Positions 8,166 to 17,508 of a DNA stretch of 64,000 nt are shown here, piece by piece. The notes below the pieces were generated by a model. The model was not told where the DNA came from and did no database searches. It worked only from the letters and a program-made list of their open reading frames with translations. The first letter of the stretch is position 1, and the number at the start of each line of letters is the position of its first letter. Source of the stretch: Blastocatellia bacterium (GTDB lineage Bacteria; Acidobacteriota; Blastocatellia; Chloracidobacteriales; JADJPF01); contig JADJPF010000024.1 of the NCBI GenBank assembly GCA_016713405.1, positions 1 through 64,000 on the forward strand, written 5' to 3'. A program made the position numbers and the translations under genes.

Positions 8166-8664
8166 AGATACTTAATTTTCTTGGTTTGTAAATTTTTCCT
8201 GTACTAATTTTATACACCCCTCTTACAAATTTACATACTATAAACGATTGTTCTCTTAAATATAATTTATTGTTAATACTTTATCTCCTGTGTTTACAAT
8301 ATGTTAATAGTTATTATTGGTTTCTATTGCTTTTGGCATAGTTTTTGATAAAGGTAAATACAAGTCGGTAAATAAAAAGTAATTATTAAAACATAACCGA
8401 CAAACCTATTGAGGGGTGATTTTATGCAAGTAATAAATCTTAAAAATTCTCTTTCTAATTCTTTTGTTAAAGGGTAATCAGATTATAGTGTTAGTTGTTT
8501 TACGTGGTTAGATCTAGTTACTTTTCAAAAGAGCTTTTTGGTTTTGTTGTCATTTAGCTAGGTGTCTAATCAAAATCCTCAAAAAGTAATGTTGTTATAT
8601 TTAGACTAGTCCAAAAATTGTTTGGGCTAGTCATAATTTAACCTCTGCATAAGGAGGAAGCTAT
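8166..8664 (+). other. 499-nt spacer with a possible short ORF and a hairpin
   Basis: No conserved gene is seen. A 17-codon frame (8424-8477, ATG CAA GTA to TAA) has a GAGGGGTG ribosome-binding-like sequence 5 nt upstream, so could be a leader peptide, but nothing supports it beyond that. A hairpin sits at 8604-8632: GACTAGTCC pairs with GGGCTAGTC (one G-U pair) around an 11-nt loop, shortly before the kinase ribosome binding site. The rest is AT-rich. Confidence 0.35.
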
Positions 8665-9984
8665 ATGTGGCATAATAAAGCAAAAGAAATAATAGATTTA
8701 GCTTTAGCAAAAGGATTAATTAAAAAAGAAGAAATACCAAACTTTGATAATAGTAAAGAACACCAGGGTTATTCAACTACTAGAATTGAAAAGGGGTTAC
8801 ACTGTTTAAGATATCTTAAGGAGAATAATTTACTAACAGATGAGCTAATTAAGGGTTTAGAAAAAGAGGTTGATAGAAAAAAAGAAACAACAAGCTTAAA
8901 AGTAGCAAATTTAGCTGATATAAAAAAAGTTGATGTTTTAGAAGATAAATTTAATGAAAATTCTGCTTATTGTGAAAAATCTGGTAACTCAAAAGTTAAT
9001 AAATATCAAATCATTGGCTTATTAGGTAAAGGAGGAATGAGTAAAGTTTATAAAGCCTATGATTTATACCTAAGAAGATTTGTAGTAATGAAATTTACAA
9101 ATAATGAGAAAGATCAAGAAGCTATTGAAAGATTGCTTTTAGAAGCTAGGGCGCAAGCTAAAATAGAGCATCCTAATGTTTGTAAAATTTATGATGTAGC
9201 AAAGACAAGAAAACGGTTTTTTATTGTTTCTCAATATGTTGAAGGGGAAACATTAGATGAAATACAGCCTAAGCTATCTTTAATAGAAAAAATAGAATTA
9301 ATAATAGATGTAGCAAATGCTTTGGCTACAGCACATGCACATAATATTATCCACCGTGATATAAAGCCAAGAAATATTATTGTTGAAAAAACGGATATAG
9401 GTAATTGGAAGCCATATTTAATAGATTTTGGTTTAGCTAAGGAACTTTACCAGCCATACCTAACAGAATATGGAAGTATTTTAGGAACACCTTGTTATAT
9501 GTCACCAGAACAAGCTAGTGGTGAAAGCTCAAAACTAGATTGTCGAACAGATATTTATAGTTTAGGGGCTACTCTTTATGAGTTACTAGTTGATCGTCCA
9601 CCTTTTAGTGGGGAAAATGCACTCAATATTTTAGTTAAGGTAATAAATCAACAACCTATAGCTTTAAGAGAAATAGACTCTAGTATTTCAGCAGAACTAG
9701 AACGCATTGTTCTAAAATGTTTAGAAAAAGACCCAAAAAATCGCTATCAATCAACCCAAGGGTTAATCAGAGATTTAAGACAATACTTAAATTTAGAAAA
9801 AAAGATAACTGCTTTTAAGGAAGATAAAAAACTACTTAATCAAGAAAAGATATTAGAAAAAAGTAATCTACCTTTATACATGCGATTAATTGCACCAGCA
9901 GGATTATTTATTTGTGTATTGATTATATCGTTTCTTTTTAGTAGTAACCAAAGCAATATACTAAGTATTTTAAGTATAAAATAG
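8665..9984 (+). CDS. membrane-anchored serine/threonine protein kinase
   Basis: 439 residues. Residues 1-110 are a helical N-terminal region of unknown role. The kinase domain spans about 114-378: glycine loop LLGKGGMSKVYKA, ATP-binding lysine K143 (VVMKF), catalytic loop HRDIKPRN (230-237), DFGLA (254-258) and the activation-segment end GTPCYMSPEQ. All catalytic residues are present, so it should be active as a Hanks-type kinase. One membrane helix near 407-427 leaves only a short tail outside. The start is fixed by AAGGAGGAAGC just before the ATG. The absence of an extracellular sensor is notable; the N-terminal region may sense instead. Confidence 0.88.
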   Translation: MWHNKAKEIIDLALAKGLIKKEEIPNFDNSKEHQGYSTTRIEKGLHCLRYLKENNLLTDELIKGLEKEVDRKKETTSLKVANLADIKKVDVLEDKFNENSAYCEKSGNSKVNKYQIIGLLGKGGMSKVYKAYDLYLRRFVVMKFTNNEKDQEAIERLLLEARAQAKIEHPNVCKIYDVAKTRKRFFIVSQYVEGETLDEIQPKLSLIEKIELIIDVANALATAHAHNIIHRDIKPRNIIVEKTDIGNWKPYLIDFGLAKELYQPYLTEYGSILGTPCYMSPEQASGESSKLDCRTDIYSLGATLYELLVDRPPFSGENALNILVKVINQQPIALREIDSSISAELERIVLKCLEKDPKNRYQSTQGLIRDLRQYLNLEKKITAFKEDKKLLNQEKILEKSNLPLYMRLIAPAGLFICVLIISFLFSSNQSNILSILSIK

Positions 9985-9989
9985 TAAAT

Positions 9990-10595
9990 CTATTTAGTGG
10001 CAGTTGCCCATACATTCATAAACAATTCAAAATAACCAAATTGTAGTTTTTCTTTCTGAAAATCTGCTTTTGTAAGGAATTGAGCGATTTTTTTATGACT
10101 ATAAGCGTCCTTATGTTCTTCAATTTCTGCTGGGCTAACTAAATTAAGCTTAGCTAAAAATCTAAGTAGTCCATCTGTCCAAACAGCAGGAGTTGTTAAT
10201 ATGTAAATTCCATTAGGTTTTAATATTCTTTTAATTTCTCTTAACAAATTTGGGAGTTTTACTGGTTCAATATGTTCAAATACTGCCAGCATAGTTACTA
10301 CATCAAAGAAATTATCTTCAAAAGGAAGGCTTTGATTTTCTTCACTATCATAATTAATTAAATTTATATTTTGCTTTTTAAGTGTTTCTATCTGTGAAGG
10401 CTGCACCATTTTATCTAAACCATATTTTTGACTAAATTCTACTTTAGTTAAAAACAATGGATAAGAGCCACAACCTATATCAAGCAACTTTCCTTGCCGA
10501 TATTTATCAATTATTAGCTTATTTGCCATTTTTATTCTTTGGTTAGCTAAAAAGCCTTCTAATAGTCCATGTCCTCTGGTTACGTTATTATTCAT
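9990..10595 (-). CDS. class I SAM-dependent methyltransferase
   Basis: 201 residues with SAM motif I LLDIGCGSYPLFL (about 37-49), an acidic motif II (YGLDKMV) and the LPFEDNFFDVVTMLAVFEHI segment typical of Methyltransf_11. LREIKRILKPNGIYILTTPA follows as motif III. It is likely a small-molecule or lipid methyltransferase. It is divergent from the GT2 gene at 10763 and convergent with the kinase, so it stands alone; substrate unknown. Confidence 0.75.
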   Translation of the reverse strand: MNNNVTRGHGLLEGFLANQRIKMANKLIIDKYRQGKLLDIGCGSYPLFLTKVEFSQKYGLDKMVQPSQIETLKKQNINLINYDSEENQSLPFEDNFFDVVTMLAVFEHIEPVKLPNLLREIKRILKPNGIYILTTPAVWTDGLLRFLAKLNLVSPAEIEEHKDAYSHKKIAQFLTKADFQKEKLQFGYFELFMNVWATATK

Positions 10596-10762
10596 GTTGA
10601 TTATACTTAAAATAAAATTCCTGTTTGATTTTGTTTAGCTTAAAAAATTATTTTGTCTTTTAAGATAAATGCTATAATCTTGGCTTTATTGTTTCCCATA
10701 GAACTTAAGCATGTTTTTTCTAAAACCAAAAATCAAAAACCAAGTAATTTACTAAATAAAAT

Positions 10763-11065
10763 ATGTCACTAGTTAAACCTAATACAAATCAAGCAATAGC
10801 AATAAATTCTGAAAATAGTTTGTTTCAAAAACCTTTTACTTTATCTGTTGTGATGCCTGTTTATAATGAAATTCGCACAATTCAGGAAATTGTAAACCGT
10901 GTACGAAGTATCAATATAAATAAAGAAATTGTAATTGTTGATGATGCTTCTAAAGACGGAACTATAAACTATTTGCGCGAAAATATAGAAGGTAAATATC
11001 CAGATGTTAAAGTGTTTTATCATGAAAAAATCAAGGTAAGGGTGCTGCGGTTCGTACTGCTATAG
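10763..11065 (+). CDS. GT2 glycosyltransferase, N-terminal part (frameshifted)
   Basis: 100 residues with the nucleotide-sugar-binding start of a family 2 glycosyltransferase: [18 protein letters not shown] and [13 protein letters not shown]. After VFYHEK the frame turns into unrelated sequence. One added A in the A6 run at 11025-11030 would give [17 protein letters not shown], which is exactly how this family continues, and would join it to 11137-11529. The whole protein would be about 255 residues, a soluble dolichyl/polyprenyl-phosphate mannosyltransferase-like enzyme. Confidence 0.75.
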   Translation: MSLVKPNTNQAIAINSENSLFQKPFTLSVVMPVYNEIRTIQEIVNRVRSININKEIVIVDDASKDGTINYLRENIEGKYPDVKVFYHEKIKVRVLRFVLL

Positions 11066-11136
11066 GTAAATGTACTGGAGATTATATAATAATCCAGGAT
11101 GCTGATTTAGAATATGACCCTAAAGAATATTTTTCT

Positions 11137-11529
11137 TTGTTAGAACCGCTTTTAGATGGCCGGGCGGATGTTGTTTTTGGTTCGCGGTTTTTAGGCGGTG
11201 GTGGAGCGCGACGAGTGCATTTATTTTGGCATATGATTGCGAACACAATACTTACTACACTTTCTAATATGATGACTAACCTAAACTTAACCGATATGGA
11301 AGTTTGCTATAAAGTTTTTAAAGCAGAGGTAATAAAAAATATCAATCTAAAATCTAACCGGTTTGAATTTGAGCCAGAAATTACCGCAAAAGTAGCAAAA
11401 AAAGGTTGTCGTGTTTATGAAGTTCCTATTTCTTACAGTGGCCGAGACTATTCAGAAGGTAAAAAAATAGGCTGGAAAGATGGTGTTACTGCGCTTTGGT
11501 GTATCTTTAAATATCGGTTTATGGATTAA
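11137..11529 (+). CDS. GT2 glycosyltransferase, C-terminal part (frameshifted)
   Basis: 130 residues continuing the enzyme begun at 10763. The true continuation begins near 11031, where the frame reads [18 protein letters not shown] (metal-binding DAD) before the Met at 11137. It carries [12 protein letters not shown], a long helical stretch and [15 protein letters not shown], all typical of DPM1/DPG-synthase-like GT2 enzymes. No C-terminal membrane helices are present. It ends 12 nt before the Clp-like gene. Confidence 0.75.
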   Translation: MLEPLLDGRADVVFGSRFLGGGGARRVHLFWHMIANTILTTLSNMMTNLNLTDMEVCYKVFKAEVIKNINLKSNRFEFEPEITAKVAKKGCRVYEVPISYSGRDYSEGKKIGWKDGVTALWCIFKYRFMD

Positions 11530-11541
11530 AATTTTTATTAT

Positions 11542-14500
11542 ATGAATATCTCTATTCCTCTTTATATAGAGCAAAAACAAAACTCTGATTCACCACCAAA
11601 CTATGTTGTCAAACCTCTATTTTTTGAGCATTCTGATTTTTCAGATGAAAAATTACCTAGGGCAATTAATAAGTTTGTTAGAGATTTGACTCAGAAATTA
11701 GAAATTGTTGGAAAAGATTTCTTTCAAAAAGAACTTTCTGAACTAGGGTTTTCACCTGATATTGAAGATCAGTTCTTAAGGCTAAACTTAGATTTGGGAA
11801 AAAGAACTGTTACGGTTAATTTTCTATTTGTTGTATTTCATAGCTTAAATCGTCGGGTTGTTTTTAGCCCAAGTATTCCTGATTTATGGTTTGAACTGCC
11901 TAGAGAAAAAAACTTAAATGACCAAGCAACTTCAGTCTTAAATCAATATTTTCGTCAGCAAGAAAGAAAATTTGGTACTGAAGCCATTAAACCAGAAGAT
12001 ATTTCTGTTGCAAAAAAGGCTTGGGTAAGCACAATAGATTTAGATTTTCCACTCCCAAAACCAAAGGAAAAACCAAGTGCAGAAAGCAAAACCTTGGCTA
12101 CACTTGGTAGTTGCGAGGAAGTAGACGGAACAGCAGAACTAAATAAAATAGGGCGTTGCTTAAACTGGCTTTTTCCAGAAGATTTAGAACGTGCTATTTA
12201 TCGAGAAAAAGAATTAGAAGAATTAACCAAACTGCTAAATTTACCAGAAAAAAAACCAATTTTAATAATTGGCCCAAGAATGGTAGGAAAAACTGCTTTA
12301 GTACATGAATATGTTTATCAGTATGTAGAAAAAAGTAAAAAATCTGCCTACACATTTAAGAAAAGTCTTTGGCTTCTTTCTCCTCAACGCTTGATTTCTG
12401 GCATGTCCTATGTAGGTCAATGGGAACAACGCTTACTGGCAATTTTAGATACAGCAAAAAAGAATAACTTAATTTTATATTTTGATGATCTTTTAGGCTT
12501 ATTTTATGCTGGTGTGACTAGCCAATCTAAGCTTAGCGTTGCTGATGTAATAAAGCCAATTATGGAAAAATGCGAGTTTCAAATGTTGGCAGAAATTACC
12601 CCTGCGGCCTTTCGTGTTCTACAAGAACGTGATAGAGGCTTTGCAGATCTCTTTCATTTACTACCTGTTAAAGAAACTGATTTAGATCAAACCTTACGTA
12701 TTTTAATTAGCTCAAAACGACAATTAGAACATAGCAATAATTGTAATTTTGATTTAGCTGTTTTGCCTTCTGTGCTTAATATTCAACAACGTTATGTTAA
12801 AGATGCTGTTTTTCCTGGTAAAGCTGCGCAATTTCTTAAGCAATTAGCAGTAAAATATCGAAATTCTGAAATCTTACGTGCTGATGTATTAAAAGAATTT
12901 CAAGCCAAAAGTGGACTTTCATTAAACTTCTTAGATGATAATACTAGACTTATTCATAAAGAAATAACTGATGCTTTAGGAAAAGAAATAATCGGCCAAC
13001 CCTTAGCACTTGCAGCGGCAGCCGATGTAATAACTATTGCTAAAGCTAAACTTAATGACCCAGACCGACCCTTAGCAGTATTTCTTTTTCTTGGCCCAAC
13101 AGGTGTTGGAAAAACTCAATCTGCCAAAGCAATAGCAAAATATCTCTTTGGCGACGCAGAACGCTTAATTAGATTTGATATGAACGAGTTTATAACGCCT
13201 GACTCTTTAACTCGTCTAGTTGGAACATTTTACCGACCTGATGGACTGCTAACTAGTGCTATTAGACGACAACCTTTTTCCGTACTTTTGCTAGATGAAA
13301 TAGAAAAAGCAGACCCAGATGTCTTTAACTTGTTACTTCAAGTTATGGGTGAAGGTAGACTTACAGATGCTTCAGGTCGTACCGTAGATTTTACTAATGT
13401 TATTTTAATTATGACATCTAATTTAGGAGTTAAAGAGGCTAACAAGCAACTAGGATTCCAACAAAGCGAAGCCAACGAATCAGCTATTTATTTACAAGCT
13501 GTAGAAAGATTCTTCCGTCCAGAATTTTTTAATAGAATTGACCGAGTAGTTCCATTTAGAAAGCTTTCTCGTTCTGATATGAGTGCGATTGCTAAACACA
13601 TCATACAAACTATTTTTAGCCGAGAAGGATTACTTAGACGTAAATGCTTGCTTAATATTGATAGCCAAGCAATGGAAACAATCATTGATGAGGGTTACAA
13701 CCCAATTTTTGGAGCTAGGGCATTAAAACGAGTTATTGAACGCCAAATCACTCAGTCTGTAGCTAATCAATTGTTAATTTTAAGCAATGAAACTCCTACA
13801 ATAATTAATATTTATCCTGGAAAAGAAAAAATTGTTGTTCATTTGGAAACTTTAACCCAAATTTCTTCTAATGAGCAAAATATTGCTAAAAGCGAGTTAG
13901 CAGATCCAAAATTAGCTTTGCAAAAACTAGAAACTGCTCTAGCTAAATTGGAAAAAAAGGTTGCAGAAATCAGCCCTTCAGGTGCTTTTGATGCTAGTAA
14001 CCTTAGCCCTACGCTTTATCATTATTTCCAAATTAAAGGTCAACTTAGGCGGATGGAAGCTATTTGCAGAAATCTATCACAGCGTATAGTTGCTAATAGC
14101 AAAACAGCTATAGCAAAACAGCCTGTTAAACCTAATCGAAAACCTACTGGATATAAAGAAACATTTTTATATAGATGTGTAGATTATACAGGTCTTTGGC
14201 AACAACTTTTTGCTGCTGAAGATATTCATTTTGCCCTTCAAGAAATGATGGCTCAGTCTTCTTTAATCAGTCGTTCAATGACAGATCAATTATCTGAAGC
14301 AGCGCAGGAATTTGCACTGCTAGAATTAATGGCTGAAACAGACCCAAATAATTCTCAGCAAATTGTTCTTTATATCCATCCTTTAGCTAATAAAACTACA
14401 GATAGTAAAATTACTCCACAGGATGCTTTAGCAGAAACTTATTTGCAGCTTTTTAATAGTAAATTTGGACTAGAAAGCTCTTTATTTGCAACAAATAAAG

Positions 14501-14922
14501 CTCTTTCTCCATTTGACAGAGTTATTCTAGTTTCTAACGCACATGCCTTGCCATTAGTAGAAAAAGAAGTTGGAACACACCTATTTTTAGATTCAAATGG
14601 TCAATTAAATCCTGTTAGTGTCCAATGTTTTATTATTGATGCTGGCATAGACCCTTTAATACCTATTAAGGACTATATAAAGAGTTATGAAAATTGGCTA
14701 AAACTATTTGCTAATCAAGAAAAATTAGCAAGTGATAACCCTGCGGCTATATTACCTGTTATTAGAATTTATGAAAAAGATAGTTTAGTTTTAGACTTAA
14801 AAACAGGTTTAGTTTCAGATCTTCGTAGCAGTGGAGAATCTTTAGTTCCTACAGCTAAAGAATTGCATACATTTTTACTTTCAGCCATGAAATGTCCAAA
14901 AATATTTAAAGTTGATGGCTAG
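11542..14922 (+). CDS. large two-domain AAA+ ATPase of the Clp/Hsp100 type with unusual N- and C-terminal regions
   Basis: 1126 residues. The N-terminal 200 or so residues do not look like the ClpA/B repeat domain. AAA module 1 begins at RAIYREKELEEL and has Walker A GPRMVGKT (about 244-251) and a Walker B-like ILYFDD, where Clp proteins usually have DE. AAA module 2 has GPTGVGKT (about 518-525), LLLDEIEKADPDVFNLLLQV, a sensor-1 TSN and the ClpB C-terminal small domain (FRPEFFNRID, FGARALKRVIE). Beyond about residue 780 comes a further 340-residue helical then alpha/beta region, absent from ClpA/B/C. It is probably a specialised unfoldase; I see no ClpP-binding loop that I can name. Partner unknown. 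Confidence 0.8.
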   Translation: MNISIPLYIEQKQNSDSPPNYVVKPLFFEHSDFSDEKLPRAINKFVRDLTQKLEIVGKDFFQKELSELGFSPDIEDQFLRLNLDLGKRTVTVNFLFVVFHSLNRRVVFSPSIPDLWFELPREKNLNDQATSVLNQYFRQQERKFGTEAIKPEDISVAKKAWVSTIDLDFPLPKPKEKPSAESKTLATLGSCEEVDGTAELNKIGRCLNWLFPEDLERAIYREKELEELTKLLNLPEKKPILIIGPRMVGKTALVHEYVYQYVEKSKKSAYTFKKSLWLLSPQRLISGMSYVGQWEQRLLAILDTAKKNNLILYFDDLLGLFYAGVTSQSKLSVADVIKPIMEKCEFQMLAEITPAAFRVLQERDRGFADLFHLLPVKETDLDQTLRILISSKRQLEHSNNCNFDLAVLPSVLNIQQRYVKDAVFPGKAAQFLKQLAVKYRNSEILRADVLKEFQAKSGLSLNFLDDNTRLIHKEITDALGKEIIGQPLALAAAADVITIAKAKLNDPDRPLAVFLFLGPTGVGKTQSAKAIAKYLFGDAERLIRFDMNEFITPDSLTRLVGTFYRPDGLLTSAIRRQPFSVLLLDEIEKADPDVFNLLLQVMGEGRLTDASGRTVDFTNVILIMTSNLGVKEANKQLGFQQSEANESAIYLQAVERFFRPEFFNRIDRVVPFRKLSRSDMSAIAKHIIQTIFSREGLLRRKCLLNIDSQAMETIIDEGYNPIFGARALKRVIERQITQSVANQLLILSNETPTIINIYPGKEKIVVHLETLTQISSNEQNIAKSELADPKLALQKLETALAKLEKKVAEISPSGAFDASNLSPTLYHYFQIKGQLRRMEAICRNLSQRIVANSKTAIAKQPVKPNRKPTGYKETFLYRCVDYTGLWQQLFAAEDIHFALQEMMAQSSLISRSMTDQLSEAAQEFALLELMAETDPNNSQQIVLYIHPLANKTTDSKITPQDALAETYLQLFNSKFGLESSLFATNKALSPFDRVILVSNAHALPLVEKEVGTHLFLDSNGQLNPVSVQCFIIDAGIDPLIPIKDYIKSYENWLKLFANQEKLASDNPAAILPVIRIYEKDSLVLDLKTGLVSDLRSSGESLVPTAKELHTFLLSAMKCPKIFKVDG

Positions 14923-14969
14923 CTATTGCTTATTGCCTAACCAAATAAGAAACATTTATTATTTGTGGC

Positions 14970-15701
14970 ATGAGTGAAACAACAGCAGCAATTTTAATTA
15001 TTGGGGATGAAATCCTTAGCGGAAAGACAGAAGAATCTAACGCAAAGTTTTTGATCTCAGAACTACGTGACCTGGGTGTAGCCTTACGTCTTATTATGGT
15101 AGTTCCTGATGATATAAATGAAATTGGTAGCGCGTTAGCAGATCTTTCAAGACGTTTTACTTATGTATTTACTTCTGGTGGTGTAGGGCCAACGCATGAT
15201 GACGTAACAATGCTTGGAATCTGTAAGGCTTTTAACTCAGAAATATATAGACATCCAGAAATAGAAAAAGCTCTAAGAGATTATTTTGGTGAAAAACTCC
15301 AGGAAACACATTTGCAAATGGCAGATGTTCCTTTTGGCTCAACATTTACAAGCGTAGAGGGGTTACGCTGGCCCATACTTTCTTATAAAAATGTCTTTAT
15401 TTTTCCTGGAGTCCCTGGGTTTTTCCGTCAAAAGTTTTTAGCCATTAAAGAACGCTTTCGCACATCACAATATTTCTTAAAACTAATTTTTACTAAAGAA
15501 GATGAATTTGCTATTGCTAAACAACTAGAACAGGTCGCTAATGAACATCCTCAAGTTTCCATTGGCTCTTATCCTGTTTTTGACCGAGAAGACTATAAAG
15601 TCAAAGTAACTATTGAATCTAAAGACCAAAACATAACGCAATCTGCTTTTCAAATGCTTCTTGCCCTACTTGATAGTCAATCTATTGTTCATACTGAATA
15701 A
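14970..15701 (+). CDS. CinA-like molybdopterin-binding domain protein
   Basis: 243 residues. ILIIGDEILSGKTEESNAKFL at the start and VFTSGGVGPTHDDVT (about 67-81) are the MoaB/Mog-type nucleotide- or molybdopterin-binding signatures of the CinA N-terminal domain; VFIFPGVPGFFRQKF follows. The C-terminal amidohydrolase (PncC) domain of full-length CinA is missing, as in many stand-alone members. CinA proteins are linked to ADP-ribose pyrophosphatase/NMN metabolism; this one's activity is not certain. Confidence 0.8.
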   Translation: MSETTAAILIIGDEILSGKTEESNAKFLISELRDLGVALRLIMVVPDDINEIGSALADLSRRFTYVFTSGGVGPTHDDVTMLGICKAFNSEIYRHPEIEKALRDYFGEKLQETHLQMADVPFGSTFTSVEGLRWPILSYKNVFIFPGVPGFFRQKFLAIKERFRTSQYFLKLIFTKEDEFAIAKQLEQVANEHPQVSIGSYPVFDREDYKVKVTIESKDQNITQSAFQMLLALLDSQSIVHTE

Positions 15702-15745
15702 TTAATAAACTGTAATTAGTAAACTAAACTAGCGGAGGTTAATCA

Positions 15746-16114
15746 ATGAAACATTCTGTAGGTTTTCTTAATATAGTTGAAGATTCTAAGACACGTATTA
15801 AAGAGATTTCCATTGAAGAAGTAAAAGCCAAACTAGATAGAGAAGAGAAATTTTATTTTATTGATGTCCGCGAGGATCACGAATGGCAACAAGGCCATGC
15901 TGACAGGGCAGAACATCTTGGACGAGGAATTTTAGAAAGGGATGTGGAAAATAAAATTCCTGACCTCTTAGCAGAAGTTATTCTTTATTGTGGTGGCGGG
16001 TTTCGTTCAGCTTTAGCGGCTGATAATCTGCAAAAAATGGGTTATAAAAATGTTTATTCAATGGCTGGTGGGTATCGTGCTTGGCAAGAAGCTAATTACC
16101 CAATAACAAAATAA
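15746..16114 (+). CDS. rhodanese-like domain protein
   Basis: 122 residues forming a single rhodanese domain: IDVREDHEWQQGHADRAEHL and the active-site loop LYCGGGFRSALAA with Cys at about position 91, then VYSMAGGYRAWQEA. It should be a cytoplasmic sulfurtransferase or persulfide carrier. A GGAGG ribosome binding site precedes the ATG. It follows the CinA-like gene by 44 nt. Confidence 0.85.
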   Translation: MKHSVGFLNIVEDSKTRIKEISIEEVKAKLDREEKFYFIDVREDHEWQQGHADRAEHLGRGILERDVENKIPDLLAEVILYCGGGFRSALAADNLQKMGYKNVYSMAGGYRAWQEANYPITK

Positions 16115-16140
16115 AACTTAATTGGCTATGGACTAAATTT

Positions 16141-17421
16141 ATGTATTTACTTAAATTAACATTAAGTCAAGCTAGGGTGTTTATTGCCTTATTGCTACTA
16201 ATTTTAATGAATATTAATTGTACTCAAGCAACAGAGCAAAAGCCATCTGCTAAACAAATTCAAGTTGGAAATGTTTTATATATTCCTCCTCAAGGGTGGC
16301 AAAAAATAGACCAACCTAATGGAGTTGTCTTGTCACCATCAAGCGACCTAAACAAGACACCTTGTTTTATTGCAATACTTCCAGGCGAGGATTTTCAAGG
16401 CGATTTTCGCAACTGGTTTGATAACAAATTAGAACAACTTCATAAAGGATCCAAAGTTTTAGTTAAAGGCGAAATAACAGAAACTACTGAACCAGAAGGC
16501 GGATATCCTTTAATTTATACACCGCTTGTAATAGAAAATGACTCAGGACAACGTTCTTATCGCTTTTATATTGGCGCACATCCTGCCCAACGTGCAGAAT
16601 TAATAACTTATATTGCTTATTCTGAGCAAGATTTCCAAAAATATAATCCTGTTTTAGAAAATTTCTTAAAAACTGTAGATTTTGCTAATATCTTAGATAA
16701 AACTACTAGCAATAAAACTGTTGCAAAAACTAAACCAGCAAAGTCAGAAAATGCTCTATCAGGTTTGTATGTTGGAACAGAAAGCCGCCAGCAATTTAAT
16801 CCTAATACTAAATTGTATGATTATATTGTTAGGAAAGTTTACTATATTTTTTCTCCAGATGGACGGGTTTGCTACGCGCTACCAAAAGGCGGTGCATTAG
16901 ATAGTTTTGATTTTGATAATCCAAAAAATATAGAACCAAATAATATAGGTTCTTATGAAATATCTAATGGGCAAATTCAATTTAGTAATGCTGGAGGTCA
17001 GGCCAACCCTCCTAGAGCATTTACTAATAATAGAAATTTTCTACAAATAGGCAATCTTAAACTTTATCGTGTTGAGCCTACTTCTAATTTACGCTTAAAT
17101 GGGGCTTATTCAGTTAGAACATTTACTAATACATCCAGTGGAAATAGCACTGGCGGAGTGTCAGGAGAAAACCAGTTAGTTTTTGGAGCAGATGGACGAT
17201 TTAGCCAAAAAGGTTTTGTTGGTTTTGCTGTTGGTGGTGGAGCAGGTTCTAGCCGCGACGCGGGAACAGGAACTTATAAAATTAATGGCAACACTTTGGA
17301 ATTAACTTACTCTGATGGAAAATTAATTAAGCATACTTTCTTTATTTATCCAGAAAATGTAGCAGAAAAGCGTCCTGGGCTTTTAATTGTTGATGGAGCA
17401 TCTTATTTACTACGTGATTAG
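16141..17421 (+). CDS. secreted protein, possibly a lipoprotein, of unknown function
   Basis: 426 residues. A hydrophobic signal (about 12-25) leads to LILMNINC, a poor lipobox-like site with Cys27, so lipid attachment is possible but not sure. Residues 35-180 form one mixed domain (YIPPQGWQKIDQPNGVVLSPS...), and 205-426 a second domain built from repeated beta segments (GLYVGTESRQ; GAYSVRTFTN; GTYKINGNTLELTY), like a lipocalin-type fold found in extracellular Acidobacteria-like proteins. No enzymatic motif is seen. Confidence 0.55.
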   Translation: MYLLKLTLSQARVFIALLLLILMNINCTQATEQKPSAKQIQVGNVLYIPPQGWQKIDQPNGVVLSPSSDLNKTPCFIAILPGEDFQGDFRNWFDNKLEQLHKGSKVLVKGEITETTEPEGGYPLIYTPLVIENDSGQRSYRFYIGAHPAQRAELITYIAYSEQDFQKYNPVLENFLKTVDFANILDKTTSNKTVAKTKPAKSENALSGLYVGTESRQQFNPNTKLYDYIVRKVYYIFSPDGRVCYALPKGGALDSFDFDNPKNIEPNNIGSYEISNGQIQFSNAGGQANPPRAFTNNRNFLQIGNLKLYRVEPTSNLRLNGAYSVRTFTNTSSGNSTGGVSGENQLVFGADGRFSQKGFVGFAVGGGAGSSRDAGTGTYKINGNTLELTYSDGKLIKHTFFIYPENVAEKRPGLLIVDGASYLLRD

Positions 17422-17508
17422 TTCCAAATGCTAGACAATCAGCTAACATAGTGATTAAAATGTTACAACTTATCAATTTCTACTTACTTAACTAATTAAC
17501 GAGGCAAA

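Noticed and set aside
8604..8632. Hairpin before the kinase considered as a terminator of the CBS gene
   Set aside because: It is over 400 nt from the CBS stop and lacks a T tract; an RNA element of the kinase leader is as likely.
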